Positions 52,001-62,376 of a stretch of DNA of 64,000 nucleotides are shown one piece after another (the first letter of the stretch is position 1; every line of letters starts with the position of its first letter). The stretch lies in NCBI GenBank assembly GCA_041392765.1, contig JAWKLL010000006.1, positions 62,001-126,000 on the forward strand, in the 5' to 3' direction. The position numbers and the translations under genes were made by a program. The stretch is from Lewinella sp041392765. GTDB lineage: Bacteria > Bacteroidota > Bacteroidia > Chitinophagales > Saprospiraceae. The notes under the pieces were generated by a model that did not search any database, was not told where the DNA came from, and saw only the letters and a program-made list of their open reading frames with translations.

Positions 52001-52296
52001 AGAGCAATCCCTTCGCTCATGGAAATGTCCAGTACGTTTGAAGCTCCAACAACCACTTCACGTGTCTCAAAACCCGTGTAGCTCACGATCAAGGTGTTCG
52101 CACCGTCTGGAACAGTAATAGAATAGGTACCATCAATGTCGGTAACTGTACCCGAAGAGGTACCCTTAACTAGGATACTAGCACCGATCAGGGCTTCACC
52201 CCCGTCATCGGTCACTGTACCCGTCACTGTCCGCTGGGCAATCGCAAAGCCCACTGCAAACAGCACTAGCGATAGAACTAGTGAGAGTTTTTTCAT
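49053..52296 (-). pseudogene. SusC/RagA TonB-dependent receptor, two frameshifts near the C-terminus
   Basis: Outer-membrane TonB-dependent importer. Signal peptide (MKKLSLVLSLVLFAVGFAIA), a CarboxypepD_reg-like domain (RTVTGTVTDDGGEALIGASI), the TonB-box-like segment IALDEVVVTAIGVERKK, a plug with IQIRGQNTVLGDASPLIIID and a 22-strand barrel ending LFNLRFGF. The main frame ends near 49597, where CCTAACCTAAG lacks one C; about 35 codons later the frame needs one more base in CCCAAAGATGG, after which the last 161 codons are open. Both faults are in homopolymers, so error is likely. The joined protein is about 1,080 residues. Confidence 0.88.
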
Positions 52297-52328
52297 ACTA
52301 ATGGTTTTTTTGTAAAAAAATGATACTA

Positions 52329-52356
52329 GTCAAAGAACCACCGATTTGTGGTGGTT
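52329..52356. repeat. GTCAAAGAACC word with AACCACC hairpin upstream of SusC
   Basis: GTCAAAGAACC (52329-52339) is the fourth copy of the word seen at 2997, 39718 and 39860. It overlaps a 7-bp stem AACCACC-GATTTGT-GGTGGTT (52336-52356) in the SusC leader region. Confidence 0.5.
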
Positions 52357-52578
52357 ACTTTTTCAAATTTTCCATTTTTCAGGAAAATCTATGTTTTTAA
52401 CGGTTTCTTAGTGCCAACGTAAAATAGCTGTAAACTATTGATAATTAATGTTCTGGGATAATAATATACGCGCCTTTTTCAAAAGGCAGGGCTAAGTTGA
52501 GAAATATTTTCCAAACCAACCCACCTTTTGAACGTAAATTTTACCTGATGCGCTGCCTGCCCAGTGAAAATTCGCTCG

Positions 52579-53295
52579 TCACTGTCGCAATTGATGAAGG
52601 TACATTTGGATCGTATTTTTCAATCCATAGTATAAGGCATCGCATATTAGTGCATGGCCTATGGACACTTCCAGCACTTGAGGTACCTGCTGGCAGTAAA
52701 GCCCTAAATTGTCCAAATTCAAATCGTGTCCAGCATTGATACCTAGCCCCATTTCATTGGCCAACGCACCACATCGCACATGGGCAGCGACGGCGGCTTG
52801 AGGGTCAGTGAGAAAATCCTTGGCGTAATGCCCCGTATAAAACTCGATCCGGTCGGCACCTACGGCTTTGGCGCCTTCTACAAAGCGTTCCTCGGCATCT
52901 ACGAAGATGGATACTCTTATGCCTGCCGCTTTGAGTTCTTGCACTACTTCTCGTAGGAGCGCAGCCTGCCCAATGGTATCCCACCCCTGATCGGAAGTAA
53001 GCACGCCTGGTGCATCTGGCACCAAGGTACACTGATCTGGGCGGTTATCTAATACCAACTGCATGAAATCTGGCGATGGATAACCTTCTATATTATACTC
53101 CGTAGTCACAACGGCTTTCAGCGCTGGCACATCATCATAGCGGATATGCCGCTGGTCGGGTCGAGGATGAATGGTGATGCCCTGAGCACCGTAGGCTTCA
53201 CAATCTTTAGCCACTTGTATCAAATCGGGCAGATTACCGCCCCGCGCATTGCGCAACGTGGCCACTTTATTAATGTTGACACTCAGTTTTGTCAT
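52579..53295 (-). CDS. pdxJ: Pyridoxine 5'-phosphate synthase
   Basis: Closes the ring of pyridoxine 5'-phosphate from 1-deoxyxylulose 5-phosphate and aminoacetone 3-phosphate. The 238-residue TIM barrel has SVNINKVATLRNARGG, GITIHPRPDQRHIRYDDV, FVDAEERFVEGAKAVGADRI, ELYTGHYA-type FYTGHYAKDFL and INAGHDLNLDNL. All are conserved in PdxJ. Start ATG 53295. A thiolase gene lies upstream on the same strand after a 119-base spacer. Confidence 0.95.
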   Translation of the reverse strand: MTKLSVNINKVATLRNARGGNLPDLIQVAKDCEAYGAQGITIHPRPDQRHIRYDDVPALKAVVTTEYNIEGYPSPDFMQLVLDNRPDQCTLVPDAPGVLTSDQGWDTIGQAALLREVVQELKAAGIRVSIFVDAEERFVEGAKAVGADRIEFYTGHYAKDFLTDPQAAVAAHVRCGALANEMGLGINAGHDLNLDNLGLYCQQVPQVLEVSIGHALICDALYYGLKNTIQMYLHQLRQ

Positions 53296-53414
53296 GGATT
53301 CGGATTAAAAAAATTGAAGGGTGAAAAGTGATCGTTCAGCTGCAATTTTCAATGTACAATGTACAATTTTTGGATCACCCCATTGATCATTAAACATTGG
53401 TCATTGGTCATTTT

Positions 53415-54620
53415 TTACACCCTTTCCAAAATAGTAGCATACCCCTGCCCTACCCCTACACACATAGCAGCTAGCGCAAAGCGTTTGCCTTGTTGGTGGA
53501 GTTCTAAAGCTGCGGTATGGAGGATACGAGCACCTGATACGCCTAATGGATGGCCGATAGCAATGGCACCTCCATTGGGGTTTATACGGGGGTCGTCATC
53601 CGCTATCCCCAAGGCACGTGTACAAGCTAGCACCTGTGCGGCAAAAGCCTCATTCAGCTCCAAAATATCCATTTGTGCTAAAGTGAGGCCGGCTTTAGCC
53701 AACGCTTTACGGGATGCCTCCACTGGGCCTATGCCCATGATGCGCGGCTCCACACCTACCACAGCGGAACTGACGATCCGTGCTAAGGGGGTAAGACCAT
53801 ACTGCTGCACCGCTGCCTCGGAAGCGATCAACAATGCTGCCGCCCCATCGTTCAGTCCAGATGCGTTGCCAGCTGTTACGGTACCGTTTCCTTTTTTGAA
53901 AGCAGGGCGTAAGTTGGCCAAACCTTCCAACGTTGTGTATGGCTTGATAAACTCATCCTGATCTACCACCACCGCTGCCCCTTTGCGCTGAGGTATTTCT
54001 ACGGGAGTGATCTCTTTAGCTAAACGCCCGGCAGCTTGTGCACGAGCCGCCTTCTGCTGCGACCCGTATGCAAATTGGTCTTGATCTTCTCTACTTATAT
54101 GGTATAGGGAAGCTAAGTTTTCAGCGGTTACCCCCATCGCATCTGTGCCGTAGCTGTCGTGCATTTTATTATTGATAAAACGCCAGCCAAAGCTGCTATC
54201 GTGCATAGCGGCATCATTGCCAAAAGGCGTAGAGGCTTTGGAAATAACCCAAGGGCCACGCGTCATGTGTTCCACGCCCCCGGCTATCACAAGATTGGCA
54301 TCGCCAGCAAGGATAGCTCTTCGCGCCTGAACTACCGCCGACATACCAGAACTGCACAATCGGTTGGTCGTTTCGCCGGGTACCGACCAAGGTAGTCCAG
54401 CCAATAACAAAGCCATGCGCGCTACGTTGCGGTTGTCTTCGCCCGCTTGGTTGGCACAACCTAAAATAACATCGTCGTAAGCATCGGCAGGTATGCCTGG
54501 ATGGCGGTTTACCAATGCCGAAATAGGAATAGCCGCCAAATCATCGGCACGAACAGCCGATAAGACCTTGAAGTTACCAAAAGGCGTGCGTACCCCATCC
54601 ACTAAGTGTTGCTGCGTCAT
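53415..54620 (-). CDS. Thiolase, 3-oxoacyl-CoA/beta-ketoadipyl-CoA type
   Basis: Cleaves 3-oxoacyl-CoA with CoA in beta-oxidation or aromatic acid breakdown. The 401-residue protein has the nucleophile Cys in TTNRLCSSGMSAVV, the acid/base His in GGAIAIGHPLGVSGAR and the second Cys in LAAMCVGVGQGYA. CANQAGEDNRNVARMALLLA and YDDVILGCANQ fit the PcaF/FadA branch. The N-terminal VDGVRTPFGNFKVLSAVR is a little shorter than usual. ATG 54620 is used. No other beta-oxidation gene is adjacent. Confidence 0.9.
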   Translation of the reverse strand: MTQQHLVDGVRTPFGNFKVLSAVRADDLAAIPISALVNRHPGIPADAYDDVILGCANQAGEDNRNVARMALLLAGLPWSVPGETTNRLCSSGMSAVVQARRAILAGDANLVIAGGVEHMTRGPWVISKASTPFGNDAAMHDSSFGWRFINNKMHDSYGTDAMGVTAENLASLYHISREDQDQFAYGSQQKAARAQAAGRLAKEITPVEIPQRKGAAVVVDQDEFIKPYTTLEGLANLRPAFKKGNGTVTAGNASGLNDGAAALLIASEAAVQQYGLTPLARIVSSAVVGVEPRIMGIGPVEASRKALAKAGLTLAQMDILELNEAFAAQVLACTRALGIADDDPRINPNGGAIAIGHPLGVSGARILHTAALELHQQGKRFALAAMCVGVGQGYATILERV

Positions 54621-54730
54621 GATACGGTTTTCGGGGGCAAACATACTAATCTTTTACCTTTTTTGTACTGTCAAGTAAGTGGACAAACTAAATTGATGTT
54701 CATCTTGCCTCATCTTTTGACCACTTACTT

Positions 54731-54935
54731 AGAGTATGTTTTGAAATTTAAGTGTGTTTTATTAGCAAGATTGAAAAGATGGCAAAATATCCCACGGTGC
54801 TTCCTGCTTTTCAGCGATTTAGCGAACCGTGGCGTCGGAATAAAAACTTCATTTAGCCCGCTAATCTCAGCTTTGATTCCTTAGCCAGAACTCAAATCGT
54901 TGAAAATCAGTTCGTAAAATTTCAAAACATACTCT
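54731..54935. repeat. AGAGTATGTC element, full copy (205 bp)
   Basis: Begins AGAGTATGTTTTGAAATTT and ends with the inverse AAATTTCAAAACATACTCT. Its right half is nearly identical to that of the copy at 58041 (TCAAATCGTTGAAAATCAG, then TTCGTAAAATTT). It abuts the stop codon of the pyruvate kinase-like gene. Confidence 0.8.
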
Positions 54936-56465
54936 TAGTGATGTCCGGGTATCTGTTCAAAGAATTGAATGGCAATGTGTAAAGCACGCAATGCACCTTT
55001 TCGTTTATATTGGTGCGCTTCCATGCGGGTGAGTATATCGATGAGGGTGTGTAGTGTTTCCTTCATAAAAGGCCTTTATTGAGCATAACACACTCGGTAC
55101 GCGAGGCCATGGCCGCATCCGTGACTTCCGCTCGGGTAGCCAACCCGCCTTGGCCAGAGATTCCAGCACTTGAGTAGCCCATATTATTGGGAATGTAAGC
55201 CGCCTCACAAAACCAAAGGATTTGTTCTTGTGCTTCAGCCAATCGTCTTAATCTACTTCCTACAGCCAAGTCTCCACGTGCTGTCATTACGCCTATATTG
55301 GGGCTTCTGTATGGCTTGAAAAAGTAGCGCCGGAAGATTGTTGAGCGCCTGCTCGTTTTCAATTTTCAAAACCATCCTGATTTCCGGGTCTGCCGAGTTG
55401 TTTTAGTAAGGTTTGCAATGCTTTCATCGGCTACCGTGCGTACGAAAGAATACCCTACGATATCGGCGTGCTGCACGATAAAAGGCAAGTTGGCGCGGTC
55501 TTCCTCTGTAAGAGATGGCAAACTCAGGCGCGTATCAGGTAGATTGATGCCTTTTTTCGGCTTTTAATTTACCAAAAGGTAACGGAGTACGGATAATCTC
55601 CAAGGAAGCGACACCCTCTAACAAACGAACTACTTTAGCCTCGATTTTGCCATCATCAAACCACACCCTATCGCCCACGCGTATATCCTGAAGAATGGAT
55701 GGGATTGTACAAGCGATACGGGCAGGACGATTTTTCTTTTTCTTCTTGGCATTGCGTCCGGTAACACGACCCGCATGTAGTTCGAGTACATCCTTCTGCC
55801 GCTAATGCAATGTAGTTTTTATTTTTTCCTTTCTTTTGGCTTTATTCGCCACCATGCCCGTGCGCAGCTTTTTGCGTGCCTGCCATATCCATATATATAG
55901 CACATTGCCGCCCGGTATCTTCACGCGCTTTTTTTATATTTTCGATCATCTGTTCCCAAGCGGGTATATCGTCGTGGCTGCAATTGATGCGAGCCATGTC
56001 CATACCGCCAGTGAACAACTCTTTTACTACTTCGTACTCGGTAGCATCAGAGGGCAGTGTGACCATAACCCGTGTATTACGGCCATGGTTATGTACGGGA
56101 AATAAGCGGCGGGTATGCTCTTCCAAAGACTGTTGGCTGGTGGTGGCATTCACGGGGTGCATCCCGGGCAGAAATCGCGCAGCAGCAGGCACGCCTTGAT
56201 AGAGACACAAGAAATGCAATATGTTTTCGATATTCGCTAATACATATCGCTCGGAATGACTGATAGAAGACAACCCCAACTCGCTGAGTTTTGCTTGCAT
56301 CTTGCGTATATCAAAGGTACGCAGCCGTAGATAGCGCAACAAGTTGCGAGCCGAATAACTGTAATGAGGGTGGATATGTTGAGGGCTTCCGCGTAGTCTT
56401 GCTCCGTTTGCAAAATGGCCGCATATACCTTTTGCAGTTGTTTGATTAATTTGGGGGATATTCAT
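54935..56465 (-). pseudogene. Pyruvate kinase-like protein with N-terminal extension, many frameshifts
   Basis: The sequence resembles the long form (about 480-600 residues) of pyruvate kinase-like proteins, with an N-terminal helical extension (HPHYSYSARNLLRYLRLRTF, DIRKMQAKLSELGLSSISHS) before the PK barrel. The barrel is recognised by RVMVTLPSDATEYEVVKELF, MDMARINCSHDD, CAIYMDMAG, IRVGDRVWFDDGKIEAKVV, FVRTVADES, VMTARGDLAV, ATQVLESLAKAG, TRAEVTDAAMASRTECVMLN. Its C-terminus is RALHIAIQFFEQIPGHH. These pieces sit in all three frames; I count at least six breaks. The core residues are conserved, so errors are likely. Whether it makes pyruvate is uncertain for this branch. Confidence 0.75.
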
Positions 56466-56552
56466 TCGGCGAGGAGTTTATTTAGGAAAACAACTCACCT
56501 TGTAGAAAGATGAGAAGGTGTTGCATAAAGTGGGTAAAATTGCAATAAAAAA

Positions 56553-56588
56553 AATCCCGAATACCAGCACCAGCCAATATTCGGGATT
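56553..56588 (-). terminator. Terminator of ahcY
   Basis: AATCCCGAATA and TATTCGGGATT (11 bp), read leftward, are followed by a run of eight T's. Confidence 0.9.
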
Positions 56589-56610
56589 ACACACCCTATC
56601 AGGGTATTTA

Positions 56611-57910
56611 TTAATAACGGTAGTACTCAGCTTGAATGCCTTGGGGTGCTACACCGATGTAAGCAGCCGGTTCATCGGTCAAGTTCTTCCAGCTCTACAC
56701 CGATTTTAGCAAGGTGCAGTTTGGCAACCTGCTCATCCAGTGCTTGGGCAAGGTATAGACCTTGTTCTCGTAACTGATCTTTGTTGTTCCAAAGTTCCAT
56801 TTGCGCTAATACTTGGTTGGTAAAACTGTTGGACATCACAAAGCTGGGGTGTCCTGTGGCGCAACCAAGGTTGACCAAACGGCCTTCAGCCAATACGATA
56901 ATATCTTTGCCATCAATGGTGTATTTATCCACTTGAGGCTTGATCTCAATCTTGCTTACACCGTAGTTTTTATTGAGCCATGCCATGTCGATTTCATTGT
57001 CGAAGTGGCCGATATTGCACACGATGGCCTTATCGCGCATGAGGCGGAAGTGCTTCTCGGTGATGATGGACTTATTTCCGGTTGCCGTGATGATAATATC
57101 AGCGCGAGCATCGCATTTTCTGAGCGTAACCAAAACCGTCCATATAGCAGCCTGCAAAGCACAAATGGGATCCACTTCGAAACGATTACGCGGCAGCCTT
57201 GCGCCACGCAAGCTAGCAAAGCAGCATTCTTACCTACGTCTCCGTAACCTGCGACAAAAGCCACTTTACCAGCCATCATCACATCCGTAGCACGGCGGAT
57301 AGCGTCCACAGCCGATTCTTTACAGCCGTATTTATTGTCAAATTTCGACTTGGTAACGGAGTCATTCACATTGATGGCAGGCATAGGAAGTGTGCCCTTC
57401 ACCATGCGCTCGTACAAGCGATGTACGCCCGTGGTGGTTTCTTCGCTCAGGCCATTGATACCTGCTACCAATTCTGGGTAGTCGTCCAACACCATATTAG
57501 TGAGGTCGCCACCGTCGTCGAGAATCATATTCAATGGTTCTCCTTCGGGGAAAGCATGGAGGGTTTGCTCAATAGCCCAGGTTGAACTCTTCATTCATGC
57601 CTTTCCAAGCAAAAACAGGGAATACCCGCTGCCGCAATGGCTGCTGCTGCATGATCCTGTGTAGAGAAGATGTTGCAACTCGACCAGCTCACATCAGCAC
57701 CAAGTTCCACAAGTGGCTTCGGATAAGAACAGCCGTTTGGATAGTCATGTGCAGGCAGCCCATGATACGAGCACCAGGGGTTTGCTTACGCCGTATTGTT
57801 CACGAAGCGCCATAAGCCCGCATCTAGCCTCTGCTAATTTAATTTCTTGTTACCAGTCGGCCAAATTGATATCTTTTTTACTTTGTACGTCAAGGTTTTG
57901 TTGCAGACAT
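56611..57910 (-). pseudogene. ahcY: Adenosylhomocysteinase, many frameshifts
   Basis: Splits S-adenosylhomocysteine to adenosine and homocysteine with bound NAD. From ATG 57910 the pieces are: MSATK, LAEARM, GARIMGCLHMTIQTAVLI, SWSSCNIFSTQDHAAAAIAA, then a 200-codon clean part WAIEQTLHAFPEGEPLNMIL with VAFVAGYGDVGKNAALLACV (NAD motif GxGxxG), then DIIITATGNKSIITEKHF, HFDNEIDMAWLN and the end PAAYIGVAPQGIQAEYYRY at 56611. The length, about 430 residues, is normal. At least eight breaks, yet every catalytic segment is kept; AhcY is a housekeeping enzyme, so sequence error is the best reading. Confidence 0.85.
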
Positions 57911-58419
57911 GCGGGAAGTTTTTTGTGGTAAAAATGTTTGAAGGATCAATAGCGTTCATTAAAGCGAGTTTTGTATAGGAGACGGAAAAAGATATTTTAG
58001 CCTCATACGAAATCCATTTTAATAAACGCTAATAATACTAAGAGTATGTCTAAAAATTTAATTTGGCTGAATTTAAAAAACAAGGTCTAAATTATTGGTG
58101 CTTCCGATTTCCACAAGGATTTTAGAACGTGGCGTCAGCATAAAAACTTTACTGTAGTCACAAAATCAGTTTTGATGCTTTAGCCACAACCTCAAATCGT
58201 TGAAAATCAGTTCGTAAAATTTTTAGACATACTCTAACAACTCAACAAACACTACTTCTAAAAAAGTTGGGAGTGTTATCTGTTTTGAGTATCCAATCAG
58301 GGCGCAAAAATATACAATTATACTCGTATCTTCCAGAAGGCAACTAAAAAGTGCGCTTCATTATTATGCAATCCTGAACCTTCTCCCTTTTTTTAAGTGT
58401 TTTCTATCCAACTCCAACT
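57911..58419. other. Intergenic with one repeat element, no gene
   Basis: Apart from the AGAGTATGTC element (58041-58235) the stretch is AT-rich with no recognised protein. It separates divergent ahcY and the RND gene and so should hold both promoters. Confidence 0.5.
58041..58235. repeat. AGAGTATGTC element, full copy (195 bp)
   Basis: Inverted ends AGAGTATGTCTAAAAATTT and AAATTTTTAGACATACTCT, a perfect 19-bp pair. The right half matches the copy at 54731; both have the same orientation. Confidence 0.88.
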
Positions 58420-60670
58420 ATGGACGGAAAAATAAGATTACCATGATCCGCTATCGTCAACCCCTCCTTATTAAGCCTTTGTCCGCTGGCTCTTGCCAGT
58501 GCATATTTTACGACCCAACTCAAGTTTAGCTTTGACTTCGAGCAATTCTTCCAAAGGCGATCCCGACTTAGCCTTTTTCCAGTGATTTTATCGAAAACTT
58601 TGAAGCCGACGATAATTTCATGCTCGTAGCTTTTAAGCGAGAAGCAGGCGTGTTCGATAGTGCTTTTCTCAATCAAGTACATGATTTTACGCTTCGTGCG
58701 CGAGAGCTGCCTTATGTGGAAGCCACTCAGTCGCTCACGCAGTTCAGTTATCCTTTAAAAACGCCTTTGCCATTACACAACCCTGCCATACACCTGCAAC
58801 AACCGAGCCGATATGAGACCGACAAAGCCCGCATTCTTGCGGATGAGCGTTTTGTACACAACTTCATTAATGAAGATGCCACCACCCTATTGGTGTATAT
58901 GAAAACAGCCAGCAGCATGACGCTGGATGCTTCCAAAGAGTATATCAACGCCTTAAATGCTTTGATAGCGGAATACGATTTACCCGAGGTACACAAGATG
59001 GGTCGTCCTTATTTTCAAAAGGAGTTGGTGCGAATGCAGCAGCGGGAAATCATTATGTCGGCCATTGTTTCAGGCTTGTTGGTGAGTTTGGTCATGTGGT
59101 TGCTTTTCCGACGTACGTGGGGTATCATTATCTCCTTAGTATCTATCGGGTTGGGGATGCTACTGTTCATGGAAAATTTTGGGAGCAACAGGACGGGAAC
59201 TCAACGCCATTTCAGCCCTTCACTCTGTTTGAATGATCATTAGGCACGTCGGATGTGATCCATATCATGAGCAAATACATAGACGAACTGCGAAAAGGGC
59301 ACGAAAAAGAGGAGGCTATACGCATCACGATGTGGAAATAGACTGGCTATTGCCATCACTTTCACGACTGCTGTGGGCTTCGCTACCTTACTCACCTCTC
59401 GCATTACTCCTATTCGCGACTTTGGCATCAACGCCGCCGTTGGGGTTATTATCGCTTACTTGACCGTATTGCTTTTTACTACCTCCCTGCTGTCTTGGTT
59501 CAAGGTCGATCAAATTATCAAATTGGGGCGCGGCAGGCTGTATGGGATCGTTTATTAGAACGTATTTACCAATTCACCTTATCACACAAGCGCATATTTT
59601 CTGGCCCACTGTACTAACCATCGCTAGTGTTTGGGGTATTAGCCGCATTACCACCAACTACAACATCATCAACAATATGCCCCGAGGCGAGCAAATCACC
59701 GCCGACTTCCATTTTTTCGAAAGGGAACTCACTGGATTTCGTCCTTTGGCTTGCGATATTTACCCAAGGTGATCACAAAGCCACGGACTATCCGGTTTTG
59801 AAAGAAATGGCAAAAATTGAAGATTACCTACATCAAAACCCGAACGTCAAAGCGATTGGTTCAGTAACGGCTGTGTATAAAAGCCTGAACCAAATGCACA
59901 ACAACAACCGCCCAGATGCTTACCAACTGCCAGCAACCGAAGCAACGTACTTGCGTTACCGCCAACTGGCTGAAAAAATACCAGAAACCCAACTGAACAT
60001 CCTCGTCAATGCAGCCGGAGATAAAGCTCGTATCACCAGCCGAATCTTCGACATTGGTGCCGATTCCATCAAGGCTTTCGGCCAGCGCACCGACGACTGG
60101 GTAGCTAAAAATGTAGATACGTCCCTCATCAAGGTCGTACGCACAGGCACAGGGCTTATTATCGACAAAAATGCGGAGTACGTGCGCCAAAGCCTCTTGT
60201 CGGGCTTGGTGATTGCCATTCTAATTGTGAGCCTGCTGATGGCGTTCTTGTTTAAAAATGTACGTATGCTGTTCATTGCCATGATCCCCAACCTGATTCC
60301 TCTTTTGCAGGCGGGTGCCATGCTCGGGTTTCTCGGTATCGAGTTGGAAGCAGGCGTGAGTATTGTCTTTGCGGTCATCTTTGGTATAGCTGTGGACGAC
60401 AGCATCCATTTTCTCAGCAAATACAAATTAGCGCGCCTCAAAGGGTTAGACGTAGAAGCGGCTATTCATCTTACTTTTCAAGAAACAGGCAAAGCGATTG
60501 TACTCACTACCATCCTTTTATTCTTCGGGTTCTTGGTGATGTTATTCAGTGTACACCCTCCCAGTGTTACCATTGGATTGCTTATCAGCCTCACGCTGGT
60601 GGGTGCTTTAATTGCCGACCTGCTACTCTTGCCCTTGCTCATCCGGTGGTTGATGAAAAAGGAGGGATAG
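58420..60670 (+). pseudogene. RND/MMPL superfamily exporter, disrupted by frameshifts
   Basis: A 12-helix, two-half exporter (about 750 residues when joined). Pieces: a first helix with ASAYFTTQLKFSFDFEQFF, loop EADDNFMLVAFKREAGVFDS, IIMSAIVSGLLVSLVMWLLF, TSDVIHIMSKYIDELRKGHE (the SSD-like repeat), ATLLTSRITPIRDFGI, ISRITTNYNIINNMPRGEQI, and a clean C-terminal half with FGIAVDDSIHFLSKYKLARL and LFFGFLVMLFSV. The start is not certain because the first 60 codons are also broken. It belongs to the predicted exporters of the RND superfamily that includes MMPL; lipids are a possible cargo. Five or more breaks; likely errors. Confidence 0.75.
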
Positions 60671-60683
60671 ACACGGAACATCT

Positions 60684-62168
60684 CTAAGGTTTATTTTTAT
60701 CCAGTTGTCGCAACTTATCCATTGTAAGCTGGCTACTGCTGCGCTGCTCCAACACCGTAGCGGGCCGAACCCGGGCTTCGCAATCAGCTATGCTACAACG
60801 CTCGCAGGTGGTGTTGACAACCCGCGATGGTAGTGCTGGATCATTCAGAAAGCGAAAGCGGCTGCGCAAAGCTTCATTTACGAGTAAGCCCAGCGTCACA
60901 CTGCTGAGGTGGGTGTTTTGTGTGCCAGGCACAGCCATGGATATACACAAATAAGTATCGCCCGAATCTTTGTAAGTACTCATTTGTGCTTGAATCAATA
61001 CATCGTCCGTAGTGGCTTGTCGGGCTTGCTTGATGATATTGACCGAAACCCAGCGGCGGCAGTAGTGTTCGTTTAAAGCGTTGGCATAAGGGTTCTGTGG
61101 GCGATCCAAGTGCAATTCCTTCGTCATGCGGTAGTGCTGCAATTCTCCCGTTGCTTGCAGACGGATGAAAAATAAATCGGACAACCCTAAGTGATGTGGT
61201 AACAGGTTGCTCAGTCGTTGCATTAGCATTTCAGGTGTTACCCCATATTTATCCAACCAATCTACCATATCAGCAGGATGCCACGTCAACTGGTCGGCCC
61301 AATTTTGAATATCTTTCACCAAGGCTGCCTCTTCCATCAATAGCGCGGAGGCAAAATAACTAGCCAAGAAGTTATTGTACAATACCTCAAAATTGAGAAC
61401 CTCTAAAATTCTCGTCTCATAAGGCCGGGGGGTAAGCTCCATAAAGCGAAAAGCCAGTTCCCTACCCATCAAAAAACGCTCTTGGGCTACCGACAACCCC
61501 GGACGAATATACAACACGCGGGTAGCGTCGGCCATATAAGATCGTGTACCCGATGCTGGCAATGCCATTTGACCAAGTATATTCCGGTTTACCGTTACCC
61601 CATAGCGCACCGCTAACAATTCCTCCATCCAGTCCACACCTTCGGGCATGACGCTTGGCAACCCTGCCCATTCCCTGAACTGGCGCACCTGCTCTTCAAC
61701 TTCCTCAAAATAATTGTTTTTCAAATTTTGGAACGAACGCAAAGCAGTAAAATACAAGTGTTCGCGCTCCACTTGAAAATGCCGGATGATATGGGTAATC
61801 GTGCTGATAAAAGCCGTGACTCGCTCTGGTGTATTGACCAACAACTCCATTAGCTTGGTGGTGGAAACCCCAAAATCTTCCAGCGGAAACTCCCGCAAGA
61901 CATCCGAGGTTAGCAGATCAATGACTGGCTGAATTTTTTTATCTGCTCGGCGCGACACCAAATAATCGTAGTCCACCTGAAGGGCGCGAGCCAACACGTG
62001 TATCTTATCTGGCTTGGGGTACTTCTTCCCTTTTTCCAAGTCGTGTATATAGGATTTGGACAAACCTGATGCCTCTGCCAATTCCTCCAAACCCAGCCCC
62101 TGCTCCAAGCGCAGATACTTGACTTTAAAGGCAAAAAGCAGTTTCACCACATCCGTTTCGCTTAACAT
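60684..62168 (-). CDS. XRE-family regulator of the ScfR/RamB type
   Basis: A 494-residue regulator. Helix-turn-helix at about 18-72 (LGLEELAEASGLSKSYIHDLEKGKKYPKPDK), an IrrE-like middle domain (about 160-300; MGRELAFRFMEL in place of the peptidase HExxH, so no metal site) and a C-terminal domain ending in the cysteine motif NTTCERCSIADCEARV. This is the arrangement of ScfR (short-chain fatty acyl-CoA-sensing) and RamB, which control propionate or acetate genes. It is divergent from malate synthase across 208 bases, suggesting control of the glyoxylate shunt. Start ATG 62168. Confidence 0.9.
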   Translation of the reverse strand: MLSETDVVKLLFAFKVKYLRLEQGLGLEELAEASGLSKSYIHDLEKGKKYPKPDKIHVLARALQVDYDYLVSRRADKKIQPVIDLLTSDVLREFPLEDFGVSTTKLMELLVNTPERVTAFISTITHIIRHFQVEREHLYFTALRSFQNLKNNYFEEVEEQVRQFREWAGLPSVMPEGVDWMEELLAVRYGVTVNRNILGQMALPASGTRSYMADATRVLYIRPGLSVAQERFLMGRELAFRFMELTPRPYETRILEVLNFEVLYNNFLASYFASALLMEEAALVKDIQNWADQLTWHPADMVDWLDKYGVTPEMLMQRLSNLLPHHLGLSDLFFIRLQATGELQHYRMTKELHLDRPQNPYANALNEHYCRRWVSVNIIKQARQATTDDVLIQAQMSTYKDSGDTYLCISMAVPGTQNTHLSSVTLGLLVNEALRSRFRFLNDPALPSRVVNTTCERCSIADCEARVRPATVLEQRSSSQLTMDKLRQLDKNKP

Positions 62169-62317
62169 AAGTAGCTGTTTAGCAGATTAGCCATCGGTTG
62201 AGTGTTTAAAACAAAAACACATAAAACATTGACTATCTGTTTTTTACATGAAAAAATCAACACACAACGCTCTTTTTACTTGCGGAATAAGCAATAAAAA
62301 GCGGATATTATTTATTT

Positions 62318-62332
62318 AGCGGAATTTCCGCT
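62318..62332. promoter_or_regulatory. Palindrome AGCGGAATTTCCGCT, candidate ScfR-type operator
   Basis: Symmetric 7+1+7. Two nearby half-like words (TTGCGGAATAAGC at 62280 and AAGCGGATATT at 62300) lie in the same intergenic region. Confidence 0.5.
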
Positions 62333-62346
62333 TTTCATTAAAAACC

Positions 62347-62358
62347 CGCAATATTGCG
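62347..62358. promoter_or_regulatory. Perfect palindrome CGCAATATTGCG before aceB
   Basis: A 12-bp perfect palindrome ending 18 bases before the malate synthase ATG, so a protein bound here would block translation start or transcription. Confidence 0.45.
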
Positions 62359-62376
62359 TAAAGAAAACAAAAATAT

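Noticed and set aside
56611..57910. ahcY as a true pseudogene
   Set aside because: All catalytic and NAD-binding segments are conserved and a proper terminator follows; many unrelated genes in the window have the same kind of break.
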